A stretch of 64,000 nucleotides of DNA from Fenollaria timonensis (GTDB lineage: Bacteria > Bacillota > Clostridia > Tissierellales > Peptoniphilaceae): the NCBI RefSeq assembly GCF_001457835.1, contig NZ_LN898230.1, positions 451,600-515,599 on the forward strand, read 5' to 3'. A model generated the notes under the pieces. That model was given only the letters and a program-made list of their open reading frames with translations. It was not told where the DNA came from and made no database searches. Made by a program: the position numbers and the translations under genes. The number at the start of each line of letters is the position of its first letter. The stretch's first letter is position 1. Of this stretch, positions 11,878 to 21,656 are shown in pieces.

Positions 11878-14056
11878 TATACTAGATAGATTAAACACAA
11901 GACAGAGGGAAGCCGTTTTATATAACAGCGGTCCCTTATTAATCATGGCCGGAGCTGGATCAGGTAAGACAAGAGTAGTTACTTACAAGATTGCCTTTCT
12001 TATTGAGAATGGTCTTGCGAGCGAAAACGAAATACTTGCTATAACATTTACGAACAAGGCGGCTAAAGAGATGAAAGATAGGGTAGCGTCCTTCTTAAAT
12101 AAGGATGTTAGCCCAATGTGGATAGGCACATTTCACTCGATAGCGCTTAGGCTACTTAGGCGCCACGCAAACCTTGTTGGTTACACAAACAGCTTCACTA
12201 TATATGATAGAGACAATCAAATAACACTTATTAAGGATATACTAAAGGAGCTTGAACTCGATCCAAAGACCTATGTCCCATCATACTTCATAGCGTTAAT
12301 ATCAAATTTAAAGATGCAAAATATGGACGCTGACGAATATGAAAGCATTTCTGATAGCTATAGAAAGAAAACTGATGCTGAGGTTTATAGACGCTATCAA
12401 AAGAAGATGCTTGAGTACGACGCTATGGACTTTGACGATATGATAGTAAATTGCGTAAGACTTTTAGAAGAAAATGAAGACGTAAGACAAATCTATCAAG
12501 AAAGATTCAAGTACGTTTTTGTCGATGAGTACCAAGATACAAACTACATGCAATATAAGATGGCAAAGCTATTCTCAGATATGTACAAAAACATCTGCGT
12601 GGTAGGTGACGCTGACCAAAGCATATATGGCTGGAGAGGCGCTGACATTAGAAACATCTTAAACTTCGAAAAAGATTATAAGAATGTCAAGACCATACTA
12701 CTTGAGCAAAACTATAGGTCGACTAAGAATATATTAAAGGCTGCGAACAATATTATCAAAAACAATGACGAGAGAAAAGATAAGAATCTTTGGACGGATA
12801 ATCAAGAAGGAGACGATATATACTGCTACATAACACAAAGCAATGTCGAAGAGAGTTACTTTGTAGCGCAAAAGATAAAAGAGCTATTAGATGAGGGTTA
12901 TAATGAGAGCGACATCGCCATACTCTATAGAACAAACGCTCAGTCGAGATCCTTTGAAGATATGTTCTTGAAATTCGGAATTAAATATAATATAGTTGGA
13001 GGAGTAAAGTTCTATGACAGAAAAGAGATTAAGGACATACTTGCCTACTTTAAATTTTTAGATAACACAAACGATTTTATCTCGCTTAAGAGAATCATCA
13101 ATACACCTAGACGAGGTATTGGCGATAAAAGCGTTGAGAGCATCACGAGTGATATGATTAGTAAAAATATTAGCCTTTACGATGCTCTATCCATTAGCAC
13201 GAATAAAAAGATAAAAGAATTTTACGAGACGATTGAATCAATCAGAAAGCTTAAAGACAATGTGACTTTGTCGGAGCTATATGATTTAGTTCTTGATAGG
13301 ACTGATTATTTAAACGCACTTGAGAGAGAAAATACCGTTGAAGCAAGAACTAGGATAGAAAACTTAGATGAGTTTAGAAACCTATTGCTTGACTATGAAG
13401 ATAATTATGATAATATCACTCTTAAGGACTTTTTAGGAGAAATATCACTTTTAACTGACCTTGATAAGACTGAGGACAAGAGCGGGGATGCTGTAACTAT
13501 GATTACTATGCATAGTGCTAAGGGCCTTGAATATAACATAGTCTTCGTAGTTGGCATGGAAGACGGTCTCTTCCCAAGCGAAAGAGCCATCGAAGAAGGC
13601 AGTTTAGAAGAGGAGAGAAGGCTTTGCTACGTTGCTCTAACAAGGGCGATGCAAAAACTATTCTTAAGTTTAGCAAAGGAAAGAAGAGTCTATGGTCAAA
13701 GCATAATCTCAAAACCATCGAGGTTTATAGATGAGGCGGAAGAAGCTATCAAAGTAGTTAACTATAGATCAGATAAGTTTGACGATAGACCTATACTTGA
13801 AAACACTAGCATCAACAGAAGCGTTCACAAAGACCACGGCTTTGACAAAGCTGTTTCACGCTTTAAATCGTATACGGGCACTGATGGTGCTTCTACAGAT
13901 AAAAAAGATATCAAGGCAGGCGACAAGATTAAGCACAAAGCCTTTGGCGAAGGCATGGTTGTCTCTGTCAATGGCAAGAACCTTACTATAAGTTTTCCAA
14001 ATAAAGGTATTAAAATTTTGAATATTGATTTTGCACCAATAAAAAGGATAGATTGA
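11870..14056 (+). CDS. pcrA: ATP-dependent DNA helicase PcrA/UvrD
   Basis: Superfamily 1A 3'-5' helicase for repair and removal of RecA or stalled complexes. 728 aa with Q motif LNTRQREAV, Walker A MAGAGSGKT (about 25-33), motif II VFVDEYQDTN, motif III VVGDADQSIYGWRGAD, motif IV EQNYRST, motif V MTMHSAKGLEY-like (here ITMHSAKGLEY), motif VI EERRLCYVALTRA, and a C-terminal Tudor-like segment (AGDKIKHKAFGEGMV) typical of PcrA. It is followed one base later by ligA; a pcrA-ligA pair is common in Firmicutes. Confidence 0.96.
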   Translation: MNNILDRLNTRQREAVLYNSGPLLIMAGAGSGKTRVVTYKIAFLIENGLASENEILAITFTNKAAKEMKDRVASFLNKDVSPMWIGTFHSIALRLLRRHANLVGYTNSFTIYDRDNQITLIKDILKELELDPKTYVPSYFIALISNLKMQNMDADEYESISDSYRKKTDAEVYRRYQKKMLEYDAMDFDDMIVNCVRLLEENEDVRQIYQERFKYVFVDEYQDTNYMQYKMAKLFSDMYKNICVVGDADQSIYGWRGADIRNILNFEKDYKNVKTILLEQNYRSTKNILKAANNIIKNNDERKDKNLWTDNQEGDDIYCYITQSNVEESYFVAQKIKELLDEGYNESDIAILYRTNAQSRSFEDMFLKFGIKYNIVGGVKFYDRKEIKDILAYFKFLDNTNDFISLKRIINTPRRGIGDKSVESITSDMISKNISLYDALSISTNKKIKEFYETIESIRKLKDNVTLSELYDLVLDRTDYLNALERENTVEARTRIENLDEFRNLLLDYEDNYDNITLKDFLGEISLLTDLDKTEDKSGDAVTMITMHSAKGLEYNIVFVVGMEDGLFPSERAIEEGSLEEERRLCYVALTRAMQKLFLSLAKERRVYGQSIISKPSRFIDEAEEAIKVVNYRSDKFDDRPILENTSINRSVHKDHGFDKAVSRFKSYTGTDGASTDKKDIKAGDKIKHKAFGEGMVVSVNGKNLTISFPNKGIKILNIDFAPIKRID

Positions 14057-14057
14057 T

Positions 14058-16028
14058 ATGAATAGAATGGAAGAATTAATCAAGAAGCTTGAGGAATACA
14101 ACTACCACTACTATGTTCTTGACGACCCAATAGTTTCTGATAAAGAATATGACAAGCTATATGACGAGCTAGTGAAGCTTGAGAACGAGACGGGCACTCA
14201 CTTACCATACTCGCCAACTCAAAGAGTCGGTGACGCCATACTTGATAAGTTTGTTAAGCACACACATCTTGGAAGGCTTTGGAGCCTAGATAAAGCTCAA
14301 AGCTTTGACGCGCTTAGAGATTGGCACGCGAGAAACCTTCGCTTCATAGATACTTACAATAGCACTCATAGTGAGAAACTACCAAGCCCTGAGTATATAC
14401 TTGAATATAAGTTCGATGGCCTTACTATTAACCTAACATACGATGAAGGCATTTTGCAAATGGGGGCAACAAGGGGCAATGGTGAAGTCGGCGAAGAGAT
14501 TTACGAGCAAGTCCTTACAATAAAGTCGATACCCTTAAGAGTTAATTACAAGGGCAAATTTGAGGTACAAGGCGAGGGACTTATGCCGCTTTCAAAGCTT
14601 GAGGAGTATAACGAGAAGAATGAAGTTCAGCTAAAGAACGCGAGAAACGCGGCGGCTGGCGCACTTCGTAACCTTGATGTCAAAGAGACAGAGAAGAGGC
14701 ACTTAATAACTTATCTTTACAATATTGCTTACATAGAAGGCAAAGAATTTAAAACGCAAGAGGAGATAGTCGCTTTTATAAAAGATAATGCGATGCCAGT
14801 TTCAAAATATCATAAAAAGTTTACGGATATAGAAGAGCTTTTAAAAGAGATAGACGCACAAAAGGAAGAAAGGCTTAAAGAGGACTTCCTTACAGATGGC
14901 ATGGTTATCAAGATAAACGACGTTAGAACACAAAAGCTTATGGGCTACACAAACAAGTTCCCGCGCTTTGCGATTGCATATAAGTTCGAGGCACTTGAAA
15001 CATCTACTAGAATCATAGGTGTTGAGTGGAACGTTGGTAGAAGCGCGAAAGTTACGCCAACTGCGCTACTTGAGCCAGTTGACATAGGCGGCGTTACTAT
15101 AAAGAGGGCGACGCTTAATAATTTGGATGACATCAAGAGGAAGAACGTTCACTTAAACGAGAGGGTTTTGATTAGAAGATCAAATGACGTTATCCCTGAG
15201 ATTATGGGGCCACTAAAAACAGATGAAGAAGTTTATGATATAGAGCAGCCAGAATTCTGCCCATACTGTCACAGCAAACTTTATAAAGAGGGCGTTCATT
15301 ATTTTTGTCCGAATACCTTGGGATGTAAACCGCAGTTAGTCAAAACCATAGTTCACTTCGCTTCGAAAGAGGCCATGAACATAGATGGCTTCAGTGAAAA
15401 AACTGCAGAACTGTTTTTAGAAAAACTAAATATCGATCAAGTGTCAATGCTATATGACCTAAAAGAAGAGGATCTACTTAAGCTAGAAGGCTTTAAAGAA
15501 AAAAAAGCAAATAATATAATAAGTTCTATACAAAATTCGAAGACGGTAGAGCTTAAAAACTTTATTTATGCTCTATCCATTGCCAATGTTGGCGTTAAGA
15601 CAAGCAGGGACCTTGCTGAGCGCTATAAAACAGTAGATAATTTTTTAAATGCGAGCTTTAATGATTTAGTGGCCATCGAGGACGTAGGCGAGATAACTGC
15701 TAATGAAATAGTTTCATTTTTAACAGACGAAACAAGTAAAAAGTCTATACAAAGTTTATTTGACCACGGCATAAAAGTTTTAGACGTAGAAGATAGCGGC
15801 GATAAATCACTCGAAGGACTTAAGTTTGTCTTGACAGGAACGCTTGAAAATTACACTCGCGATGAATTAAAAAACATTCTCGAAGACAAGGGCGCTAAGG
15901 TACAAGGCTCTGTCTCATCAAAGACAGACTACGTAGTTGTTGGCGAAAACCCTGGTTCAAAATTTGATAAAGCAAAGACTTTAAATATAAAGATACTATA
16001 CGAAAATGATTTGAAGGAGTTGATATGA
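14058..16028 (+). CDS. ligA: NAD-dependent DNA ligase
   Basis: Seals nicks using NAD+. 656 aa with the full domain series: Ia helix (YNYHYYVLDDPIVSDKEYD), adenylation domain with the KxDG lysine in YKFDGLTI (about residues 117-124), OB fold, a four-Cys zinc finger (CPYC ... CPNTLGC, about 402-424), helix-hairpin-helix repeats and a C-terminal BRCT domain (LEGLKFVLTGTLENYTRDEL). Its stop overlaps the gatC start (ATGATG), implying coupling to the transamidosome genes. Confidence 0.97.
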   Translation: MNRMEELIKKLEEYNYHYYVLDDPIVSDKEYDKLYDELVKLENETGTHLPYSPTQRVGDAILDKFVKHTHLGRLWSLDKAQSFDALRDWHARNLRFIDTYNSTHSEKLPSPEYILEYKFDGLTINLTYDEGILQMGATRGNGEVGEEIYEQVLTIKSIPLRVNYKGKFEVQGEGLMPLSKLEEYNEKNEVQLKNARNAAAGALRNLDVKETEKRHLITYLYNIAYIEGKEFKTQEEIVAFIKDNAMPVSKYHKKFTDIEELLKEIDAQKEERLKEDFLTDGMVIKINDVRTQKLMGYTNKFPRFAIAYKFEALETSTRIIGVEWNVGRSAKVTPTALLEPVDIGGVTIKRATLNNLDDIKRKNVHLNERVLIRRSNDVIPEIMGPLKTDEEVYDIEQPEFCPYCHSKLYKEGVHYFCPNTLGCKPQLVKTIVHFASKEAMNIDGFSEKTAELFLEKLNIDQVSMLYDLKEEDLLKLEGFKEKKANNIISSIQNSKTVELKNFIYALSIANVGVKTSRDLAERYKTVDNFLNASFNDLVAIEDVGEITANEIVSFLTDETSKKSIQSLFDHGIKVLDVEDSGDKSLEGLKFVLTGTLENYTRDELKNILEDKGAKVQGSVSSKTDYVVVGENPGSKFDKAKTLNIKILYENDLKELI

Positions 16029-16321
16029 TGGAGAAGAAGGACATCGAAAATCTATGTTACACAGCTAGACTTGCCATCGACGAGTCGGACATGGATGCAT
16101 TCACCAAAAAATTTAACGATATAATCAAAATGATATCTGTTGTTAATGAGCTTGATGATAAGGACATACCAAAGACTTATCAAGTTAATGAGTACAAGGA
16201 GAGCTTATTAAGCAAGGACGAAGTCGACAGTGAATACTCATTATCAAAAGAGGACGCGCTTAAGAATGCGCCTGAAGAAAAATTTGGCTTCTTCAAACTA
16301 AAGAGAGTAGTAGAAGGGTAG
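16025..16321 (+). CDS. gatC: Asp-tRNA(Asn)/Glu-tRNA(Gln) amidotransferase subunit C
   Basis: Small scaffold subunit that stabilises GatA-GatB. 98 aa with the family pattern ENLCYTARLAIDESD at the N-terminus and a central DDKDIPKTYQV segment, ending in the conserved FFKLKRVVEG (family: F..P.vve). RBS GGAGTTGAT lies at the ligA 3' end. It is followed by gatA and gatB, so the complete GatCAB complex is encoded here; it converts Glu-tRNA(Gln) to Gln-tRNA(Gln) and often Asp-tRNA(Asn) to Asn-tRNA(Asn). Confidence 0.92.
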   Translation: MMEKKDIENLCYTARLAIDESDMDAFTKKFNDIIKMISVVNELDDKDIPKTYQVNEYKESLLSKDEVDSEYSLSKEDALKNAPEEKFGFFKLKRVVEG

Positions 16322-16336
16322 TTATAGGTGTTATTT

Positions 16337-17767
16337 ATGGATATTACGAATTTAAAAGCATGGCAGCTAAAAGAAAAAATCGCTAATAAAGAGCTAAAAG
16401 TTTCAGAGATAACAGAAGCCTTTATCAATAGAAGCAAAGATATAGACAAAGATATCAATTCATTCATATCAGATGACTATGAAGGAGCGCTAGCAAAGGC
16501 AAAGTCACTAGATGAGAAAGACCCAAGCGGTAAATTATTCGGCCTACCAATAGGCATTAAGGATAATATCTCTGTTAAGGGCATGAAAAACACTTGTGCG
16601 TCTAAGATACTTGAAAATTACGAAGCTGTTTTTGATGCGAATTGTACAAAGCATATCAAGGATGAGAATGGTATTATAATAGGCAAATTAAATATGGACC
16701 AATTTGCCATGGGTGGATCAAACGAAACATCATACTTCGGTCCAGTTCACAACCCACTTGATCTAAAGAGAGTGCCAGGCGGCTCATCAGGTGGATCAGC
16801 TGCAGCAGTTTCATCAAGACAAGTACCTCTTAGCCTAGGTACAGACACAGGCGGATCTGTTAGGCAGCCTGCAAGCTATTGCGCTTGCGTTGGATTTAAG
16901 CCAAGCTATGGAACAGTCTCAAGAAATGGAGTTGTATCTCTATCAAACACACTTGATCAAGTATCAACATTTGCAAACGATGTAAAGGACGTAGCACTTA
17001 TCACAAGTGCCATCGCTCCTAAGGACCACAGAGACCTAACAAGCCTTTCTAATCCTATTGACGAAGTCACTTACACATATGACGACGCCATCAAGTATTT
17101 AAAAACACTTAAAGTAGGCGTGCCAAAAGAAGTTCTAGCAGATGAAAAAGACGATGAAGTCGAAAAAGCATATAGAGATAGCATCAAACTATTAAAGGAC
17201 AATGGCGTAGAGATCGTTGAGATAGATCTTAAGGATCTTAAATACGCAGTTGCAACATACTACATCATCATGAATGCTGAAGCAAGCTCAAACCTATCAA
17301 GGTTTGACGGTGTGAAATATGGTCTTAGAGACTTTGATGCAGAAAGCCTTGAAGAGATGTATATTAAGACGAGAGCAGAAGGCTTTGGCCCAGAAGTAAA
17401 GAGAAGAATACTATTTGGCACATATATATTAAGCCAAGATAAGGACAGCGACTACTTCCAAAACGCATTAAAGGCAAGAACACTTCTTATAAATGATTTT
17501 AAAGAAGCATTTACAATGGTGGATACCATCTTGGTACCTACATCACCTGTAATGCCATTTGAAATTGGAACAAATATCAATGATCCAATCAAGATGTATA
17601 ACGCAGACAAATACACAGTTCCCGTTAATATAGCTGGTAACTGCGCTATATCGGTGCCAAGTACTAAAGAATATAAACTAAATCCTGGTATGGAATTTAT
17701 CTGTGACAATTTAGAAGACAATAAACTTCTAAAGATTGCTTATGCTTATGAAGGGTTGGTGAAGTAG
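16337..17767 (+). CDS. gatA: amidotransferase subunit A
   Basis: Amidase-family subunit that releases ammonia from glutamine for tRNA transamidation. 476 aa. The Ser-cisSer-Lys triad is visible: IGIKDNISV (Lys near 75), then PGGSSGGSAAAVSSRQVPLSLGTDTGGSVRQPA (about 145-177) with both serines. The ATG at 16337 follows AGGTG with good spacing; an in-frame GTG three codons upstream overlaps this RBS. It is followed directly by gatB. Confidence 0.96.
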   Translation: MDITNLKAWQLKEKIANKELKVSEITEAFINRSKDIDKDINSFISDDYEGALAKAKSLDEKDPSGKLFGLPIGIKDNISVKGMKNTCASKILENYEAVFDANCTKHIKDENGIIIGKLNMDQFAMGGSNETSYFGPVHNPLDLKRVPGGSSGGSAAAVSSRQVPLSLGTDTGGSVRQPASYCACVGFKPSYGTVSRNGVVSLSNTLDQVSTFANDVKDVALITSAIAPKDHRDLTSLSNPIDEVTYTYDDAIKYLKTLKVGVPKEVLADEKDDEVEKAYRDSIKLLKDNGVEIVEIDLKDLKYAVATYYIIMNAEASSNLSRFDGVKYGLRDFDAESLEEMYIKTRAEGFGPEVKRRILFGTYILSQDKDSDYFQNALKARTLLINDFKEAFTMVDTILVPTSPVMPFEIGTNINDPIKMYNADKYTVPVNIAGNCAISVPSTKEYKLNPGMEFICDNLEDNKLLKIAYAYEGLVK

Positions 17768-19195
17768 ATGGCTTACAAAACTATAATCGGGCTTGAGATA
17801 CACGTTGAGCTAAAGACAAAGACAAAGATGTTCTGTCACTGCAAAAACGAATTTGGCGAAGAAGCAAATACAAACGTTTGCCCTATATGCCTAGGACTTC
17901 CAGGAGCTTTGCCACAAGTGAATGAAGAGGCAATCAATTACGCAATCAAGGCTGGCCTTGCAATGAACTGCAAGATACATCAACACACTAGATTCGATAG
18001 GAAGAGCTACTTCTACGCAGACCTTGTTAAAGGCTACCAAATCACACAAGATGAGCTACCTCTATGCTACGAAGGTTATGTCAATATAGAAGACGAAGAC
18101 GGCAATGACAAAAAGATCAGACTAATTAGGATACACGTTGAAGAAGATACAGGTAAGTCACTTCACACAGACAAGGGCGAAACACTTCTTGATTACAACA
18201 GAAGCGGCGTCCCTCTTATAGAGATAGTTACTTATCCAGACATGAACTCAGCTAAAGAAGCGAGAGAGTTTTTGGAAAAACTTAAAGCAACAGTCATCTA
18301 CCTAGGCGTTTCCGATGGTAAGATGGAAGAGGGCTCATTAAGATGCGATGTTAATGTCAATGTAGTCGACACAGAGACAGGCGTTAAGACAAATATTTCA
18401 GAAATTAAAAACATCGGCTCATTCAGAGGAGTTGAAAAAGCTATAGACTTTGAAGTCTCAAGACACATCGCACTTCTTGAAAAAGGCGAAAACACTAAGA
18501 AAGAAACAAGGAGATGGGATGAACTTAAGGGCGAATCCATCTTGATGAGGGAAAAGATTAAAGCAAATGACTATAGATACGCGCCAGATGGCGACATACC
18601 ACCAATGGATATATCAGATGAAATGATCGACGCCGTTAGAAAAGAAATGCCAGAGCTTCCAGATGAAAAAGTTTCTAGAATAATGAAAGACTACGGCGTA
18701 AGTAAAGACGATGCCAAGACACTTAGCCTTGATGTGAGCCTTGCAAATTATTACGAAGAGCTTGCAAAGAAAGTTGGTGACAACGCTCTAGCGCTTAACT
18801 GGCTATTAGGCGACGTACTAAGAAGACTTAAAGAAGATAATAAGAGCATAGATCAAATGCCATTTGCAATAGAAGACCTAGAAAAACTACTTACACTTGT
18901 TAAGACAAATAAGATTAATAACAACGCTGGAAAGAAAGTTTTGCAAGAGATGTTTAAGGCACCAGAAGATCCTGAATCCATAGTCAAGAGGCTTGGACTA
19001 GTTCAAGTAACAGACGAAGGAGCCATAGAAGCAGTAGTTGATAAAGTTCTTGAAGCAAACCCACAATCAATCGAAGACTTTAAGAATGGTAAGAGTAGAG
19101 CCTTTGGTTTCTTAGTTGGACAAGTAATGAAAGAGATGAAGGGTAAGGGCAACCCACAAATAATAAACGAACTATTAAATAAGAAGCTTAATTAA
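17768..19195 (+). CDS. gatB: amidotransferase subunit B
   Basis: Kinase/tRNA-binding subunit: phosphorylates the misacylated Glu or Asp and recognises tRNA. 475 aa with the diagnostic start IGLEIHVELKTKTKMFC, the Cys-rich cluster CHCKNEFG...CPICLGLPGALP (zinc site, about 23-47), and DRKSYFYADLVKGYQITQ; the C-terminal YqeY-like tail region ends with MKEMKGKGNPQIINELLNKKL. The start ATG follows the gatA stop immediately. A terminator follows, ending the long gene run that starts with the hydrolase. Confidence 0.97.
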   Translation: MAYKTIIGLEIHVELKTKTKMFCHCKNEFGEEANTNVCPICLGLPGALPQVNEEAINYAIKAGLAMNCKIHQHTRFDRKSYFYADLVKGYQITQDELPLCYEGYVNIEDEDGNDKKIRLIRIHVEEDTGKSLHTDKGETLLDYNRSGVPLIEIVTYPDMNSAKEAREFLEKLKATVIYLGVSDGKMEEGSLRCDVNVNVVDTETGVKTNISEIKNIGSFRGVEKAIDFEVSRHIALLEKGENTKKETRRWDELKGESILMREKIKANDYRYAPDGDIPPMDISDEMIDAVRKEMPELPDEKVSRIMKDYGVSKDDAKTLSLDVSLANYYEELAKKVGDNALALNWLLGDVLRRLKEDNKSIDQMPFAIEDLEKLLTLVKTNKINNNAGKKVLQEMFKAPEDPESIVKRLGLVQVTDEGAIEAVVDKVLEANPQSIEDFKNGKSRAFGFLVGQVMKEMKGKGNPQIINELLNKKLN

Positions 19196-19217
19196 TTGTT
19201 TATAGTATAGCGTGAAA

Positions 19218-19242
19218 GGCACAGTGAGAGCTGTGTCTTTTT
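19218..19242 (+). terminator. intrinsic terminator after gatB
   Basis: GGCACAG (19218-19224) pairs with CTGTGTC (19231-19237), 7 bp with one G-U, six-base loop, then TTTTT. Confidence 0.85.
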
Positions 19243-19328
19243 ATGTGCTCGGAACAATAGTCATCGAGACAAAATTGATTTAGATAATATTTGAAGAACA
19301 AAAGATTAGATAAACTTTAACATAATAC

Positions 19329-19357
19329 TTGACAAAACAAAGTAAAAGAGTTATACT
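19329..19357 (+). promoter_or_regulatory. consensus promoter of the BlaI/M56 block
   Basis: TTGACA (19329-19334), 17-bp spacer, TATACT (19352-19357): a near-perfect sigma-A promoter, much stronger than others in the window, as expected for a promoter held off by a repressor. Confidence 0.85.
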
Positions 19358-19365
19358 TAAATTAG

Positions 19366-19393
19366 AATAAATATTCAACTATGAATATTTATT
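19366..19393 (+). promoter_or_regulatory. 12-bp perfect dyad, candidate BlaI-type operator
   Basis: AATAAATATTCA (19366-19377), spacer ACTA, TGAATATTTATT (19382-19393): perfect 12-bp arms starting nine bases after the -10 box, covering the expected transcription start and lying just before the repressor gene. The position suggests autoregulation by the BlaI-like protein. It lacks the TACA/TGTA core of staphylococcal operators. Confidence 0.6.
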
Positions 19394-19430
19394 TGAAAAA
19401 GAAAATCTATAATGAAAGGAGAGAATGAAC

Positions 19431-19817
19431 ATGAATTTTTCTGAAAGCGAATTGACAGTATTAGAGCTGCTGTGGGATGGAAAATGCTTAGACGAAAACG
19501 GAGAGATTATGGCATCAAACTTATCAAAGATACTTACAGAAAAGTATGGCTGGTCAAAAAGTTCTAATTATACATTCATAAGTAGACTGCTTGAAAAAGG
19601 AGCAATCACAAGAAGGTATCCTAAGTATACACTAAAGCCTGTAGTAACAAGAGAAGAAATAGGCACTGCACAAACAGAAGAGGTTATTAATAATGTATTT
19701 AATGGATCATTAATTAAACTTGTTTCGGCTTTTATGACAGAGAAAAAAGTAAGCAAAAAAGAATTAGAGGAAATGAAAGATTTAATCAATAGTTTTGAAA
19801 TAGAGGAAAAATATTAA
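19431..19817 (+). CDS. BlaI/MecI/CopY-family repressor
   Basis: A 128-aa winged-helix repressor (SESELTVLELLWDGK at the N-terminus; recognition helix about KSSNYTFISRLLEKGAI; wing RRYPKYTLKPVV), followed by a C-terminal dimerisation region with VINNVFNGSLIKLVSAF, the stretch that in BlaI contains the site cut on induction. ATG at 19431 gives nine-base spacing from GGAG; an ATG at 19425 is too close. The stop overlaps the protease start. By family it dissociates when cleaved in response to the partner membrane protease; the inducer here is unknown. Confidence 0.9.
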   Translation: MNFSESELTVLELLWDGKCLDENGEIMASNLSKILTEKYGWSKSSNYTFISRLLEKGAITRRYPKYTLKPVVTREEIGTAQTEEVINNVFNGSLIKLVSAFMTEKKVSKKELEEMKDLINSFEIEEKY

Positions 19818-21187
19818 TGATAAACATAGTAAGAGCTTCATATTTGGAGAAAAGTGTAAAAAGCATATTAATTATAGCTATAATACTTTTGTTTAGACAA
19901 ATCTTAAATGTAAAAAGTGTAAAGAGAGCAAATATGATTCTATGGTCAATACTTTTTATTTATCTAATTTCTCCATATCTGCTATTGATAAAAGTTGTAG
20001 ATTTTAATCAATATGGAGTGTTAAGGTACATTTTAGAGCCTATAATGATAGTAAGTGAATATGTAAGATTACTATTAATAGAGATAGGAAGCTTTTTAAA
20101 TAGAATAAACCGTTTGTGTGTGTCAGTTTTACTTTTAACTTATGTAGTAGTACGAGTTATTAAAATGAATAAGGCACTGAAGAATTCTACACAATTAGTA
20201 AATGATGCAAGAGTAGAAAAAGCACTCAATTTATTTAAATTTAAAAGGAAAATAAGTATATTAATAAACGACAAGATAAAAGTACCAATAACATATGGAG
20301 TTATTAAGCCTAAGATTATTATACAGAGTCATATATTAGAAGATGATGAGTTATTGAAATTTGTACTTGTTCATGAACTTACACATGTGAAAAAATTTGA
20401 TATTGTATTTAAACATATTAAAAATTTTATTGCTTGCATTCATTGGTATAACATATTTATTCTTGCAAGCCTAAAATTTATAGAAGATGATATGGAAATC
20501 CTCTGTGATAAGTTAGTAATTCAAAAATTAGGGGATACTATAGATAACAGAAAAGCATATTGTATGTCAATGTTGAAACTTATAGAACAAAATCAAAATG
20601 TACAATATTCGGTATTAAATTTACATCCAACAAAAGAAAGGATAATTATTATGAAAAAATGGAAACGAAGTTTAATAGGAGTCTGTGTGTTTGCACTAGC
20701 ATTAGTTTTATCTACATTACCATTTATAGATGTATATGCAGATAAAGGGAATAGAGTTATCTCGAGTGAGCCTGAGTCAAATATTGTGCTTAATATTGAT
20801 AATAGAGTATCAGAAATAACAAAAGATGAATATAAGAATTTAAAATTAGGAGAGATACACTTTAATGAGTTAAGGTCTGCTGACGTTGACAGTAAAGAAA
20901 GCTTAGAAGGCATGGAACACAAATCTTATAAATTTAATACAGACTCTTGGAATGGGACAAATCATGATGGATTTACTGTTAAAATGAGTGATATGTCGTG
21001 TAATGGTGGAGTAAAATACACTATTATAATAAGAGAAAATGGTAGTGAAATATATAATAGAGTTTTATCAAAAGATACTACATTAACTGTTAAAGCCTAT
21101 CATAATAATAACTATGAAGTTATTGTGCTTAATAATTCATCAAATATATTGAAATACAGAGTTAAAATAAACAGTTATATAAGGTAA
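19817..21187 (+). CDS. BlaR1-like M56 membrane metalloprotease, no beta-lactam sensor domain
   Basis: 456-aa M56-family protein. N-terminal hydrophobic helices (about 15-32, 38-58, 93-112), a cytoplasmic zinc protease domain with HELTH at 186-190, two further hydrophobic stretches (about 198-218 and 284-302), and an external C-terminal domain of about 150 residues. BlaR1/MecR1 carry a penicillin-binding domain there of about 250 residues with SxxK/KTG motifs; none is visible, so the signal is probably something else, such as envelope stress or a peptide. It is encoded with a BlaI-like repressor (TAATG overlap), so cleavage of that repressor is the expected output. Base composition is more AT-rich than the flanking housekeeping genes. 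Confidence 0.82.
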   Translation: MINIVRASYLEKSVKSILIIAIILLFRQILNVKSVKRANMILWSILFIYLISPYLLLIKVVDFNQYGVLRYILEPIMIVSEYVRLLLIEIGSFLNRINRLCVSVLLLTYVVVRVIKMNKALKNSTQLVNDARVEKALNLFKFKRKISILINDKIKVPITYGVIKPKIIIQSHILEDDELLKFVLVHELTHVKKFDIVFKHIKNFIACIHWYNIFILASLKFIEDDMEILCDKLVIQKLGDTIDNRKAYCMSMLKLIEQNQNVQYSVLNLHPTKERIIIMKKWKRSLIGVCVFALALVLSTLPFIDVYADKGNRVISSEPESNIVLNIDNRVSEITKDEYKNLKLGEIHFNELRSADVDSKESLEGMEHKSYKFNTDSWNGTNHDGFTVKMSDMSCNGGVKYTIIIRENGSEIYNRVLSKDTTLTVKAYHNNNYEVIVLNNSSNILKYRVKINSYIR

Positions 21188-21253
21188 TAACTTAATATGC
21201 AAGGTTTATAAGTACTGGTTAAAACTTTTCTAAATTTACAAATTAAGGAGATG

Positions 21254-21565
21254 ATGAAATTGAAAAAAGTATCTGTATTTTTATTGGTAGTAGTATTATT
21301 GATTAGCAATTTAGGAGGGATTGCTTTAGCAAAGAACGAGACTGATGTTAAAGTTTACAGGGTAAAAGAGATAGTTTTACCACTATCAGCGACATATGAT
21401 CCAAGAGTTGAAGGCTTAAGAATGAGGAAAACACCAGGACTTGACGGTATAATCGTTGGCTTGCTTTATCCTGGAGATTATATATCAGTTCAAGATGGAG
21501 GAGATATAATATATAAAGACGGATACGAATGGGTTTGGGGTACTAAACAATCAGATGGACGGTAG
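21254..21565 (+). CDS. small secreted protein with SH3-like domain
   Basis: About 103 aa. A signal peptide (hydrophobic VSVFLLVVVLLISNLGGIALA) is followed by a domain with VEGLRMRKTPGLDGIIVGLLYPGDYISV and a later YEWVW, the pattern of bacterial SH3 domains that bind cell-wall peptides. AAGGAG at 21245-21250 is too close to the ATGs at 21251/21254; TTG at 21260 has ideal spacing and may be the real start. It lies 66 bases after the M56 gene and is likely part of the same regulon. No enzyme domain is attached. Confidence 0.7.
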   Translation: MKLKKVSVFLLVVVLLISNLGGIALAKNETDVKVYRVKEIVLPLSATYDPRVEGLRMRKTPGLDGIIVGLLYPGDYISVQDGGDIIYKDGYEWVWGTKQSDGR

Positions 21566-21607
21566 TATTATCATACCTTGAAGAAATATGTTAAAACATA
21601 CTAAAAA

Positions 21608-21623
21608 TTACATATGAATGTAA
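21608..21623 (+). promoter_or_regulatory. TTACAT-N4-ATGTAA dyad upstream of lipoprotein gene
   Basis: Perfect 6-bp arms with spacer ATGA. The TACA/TGTA half-sites resemble BlaI/MecI/CopY operators more than the larger dyad at 19366 does. Located 34 bases before the lipoprotein start. It is short and in AT-rich DNA, so chance is possible. Confidence 0.35.
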
Positions 21624-21656
21624 AATTATAAAATTATATTGTAAAGGAGAAATGAA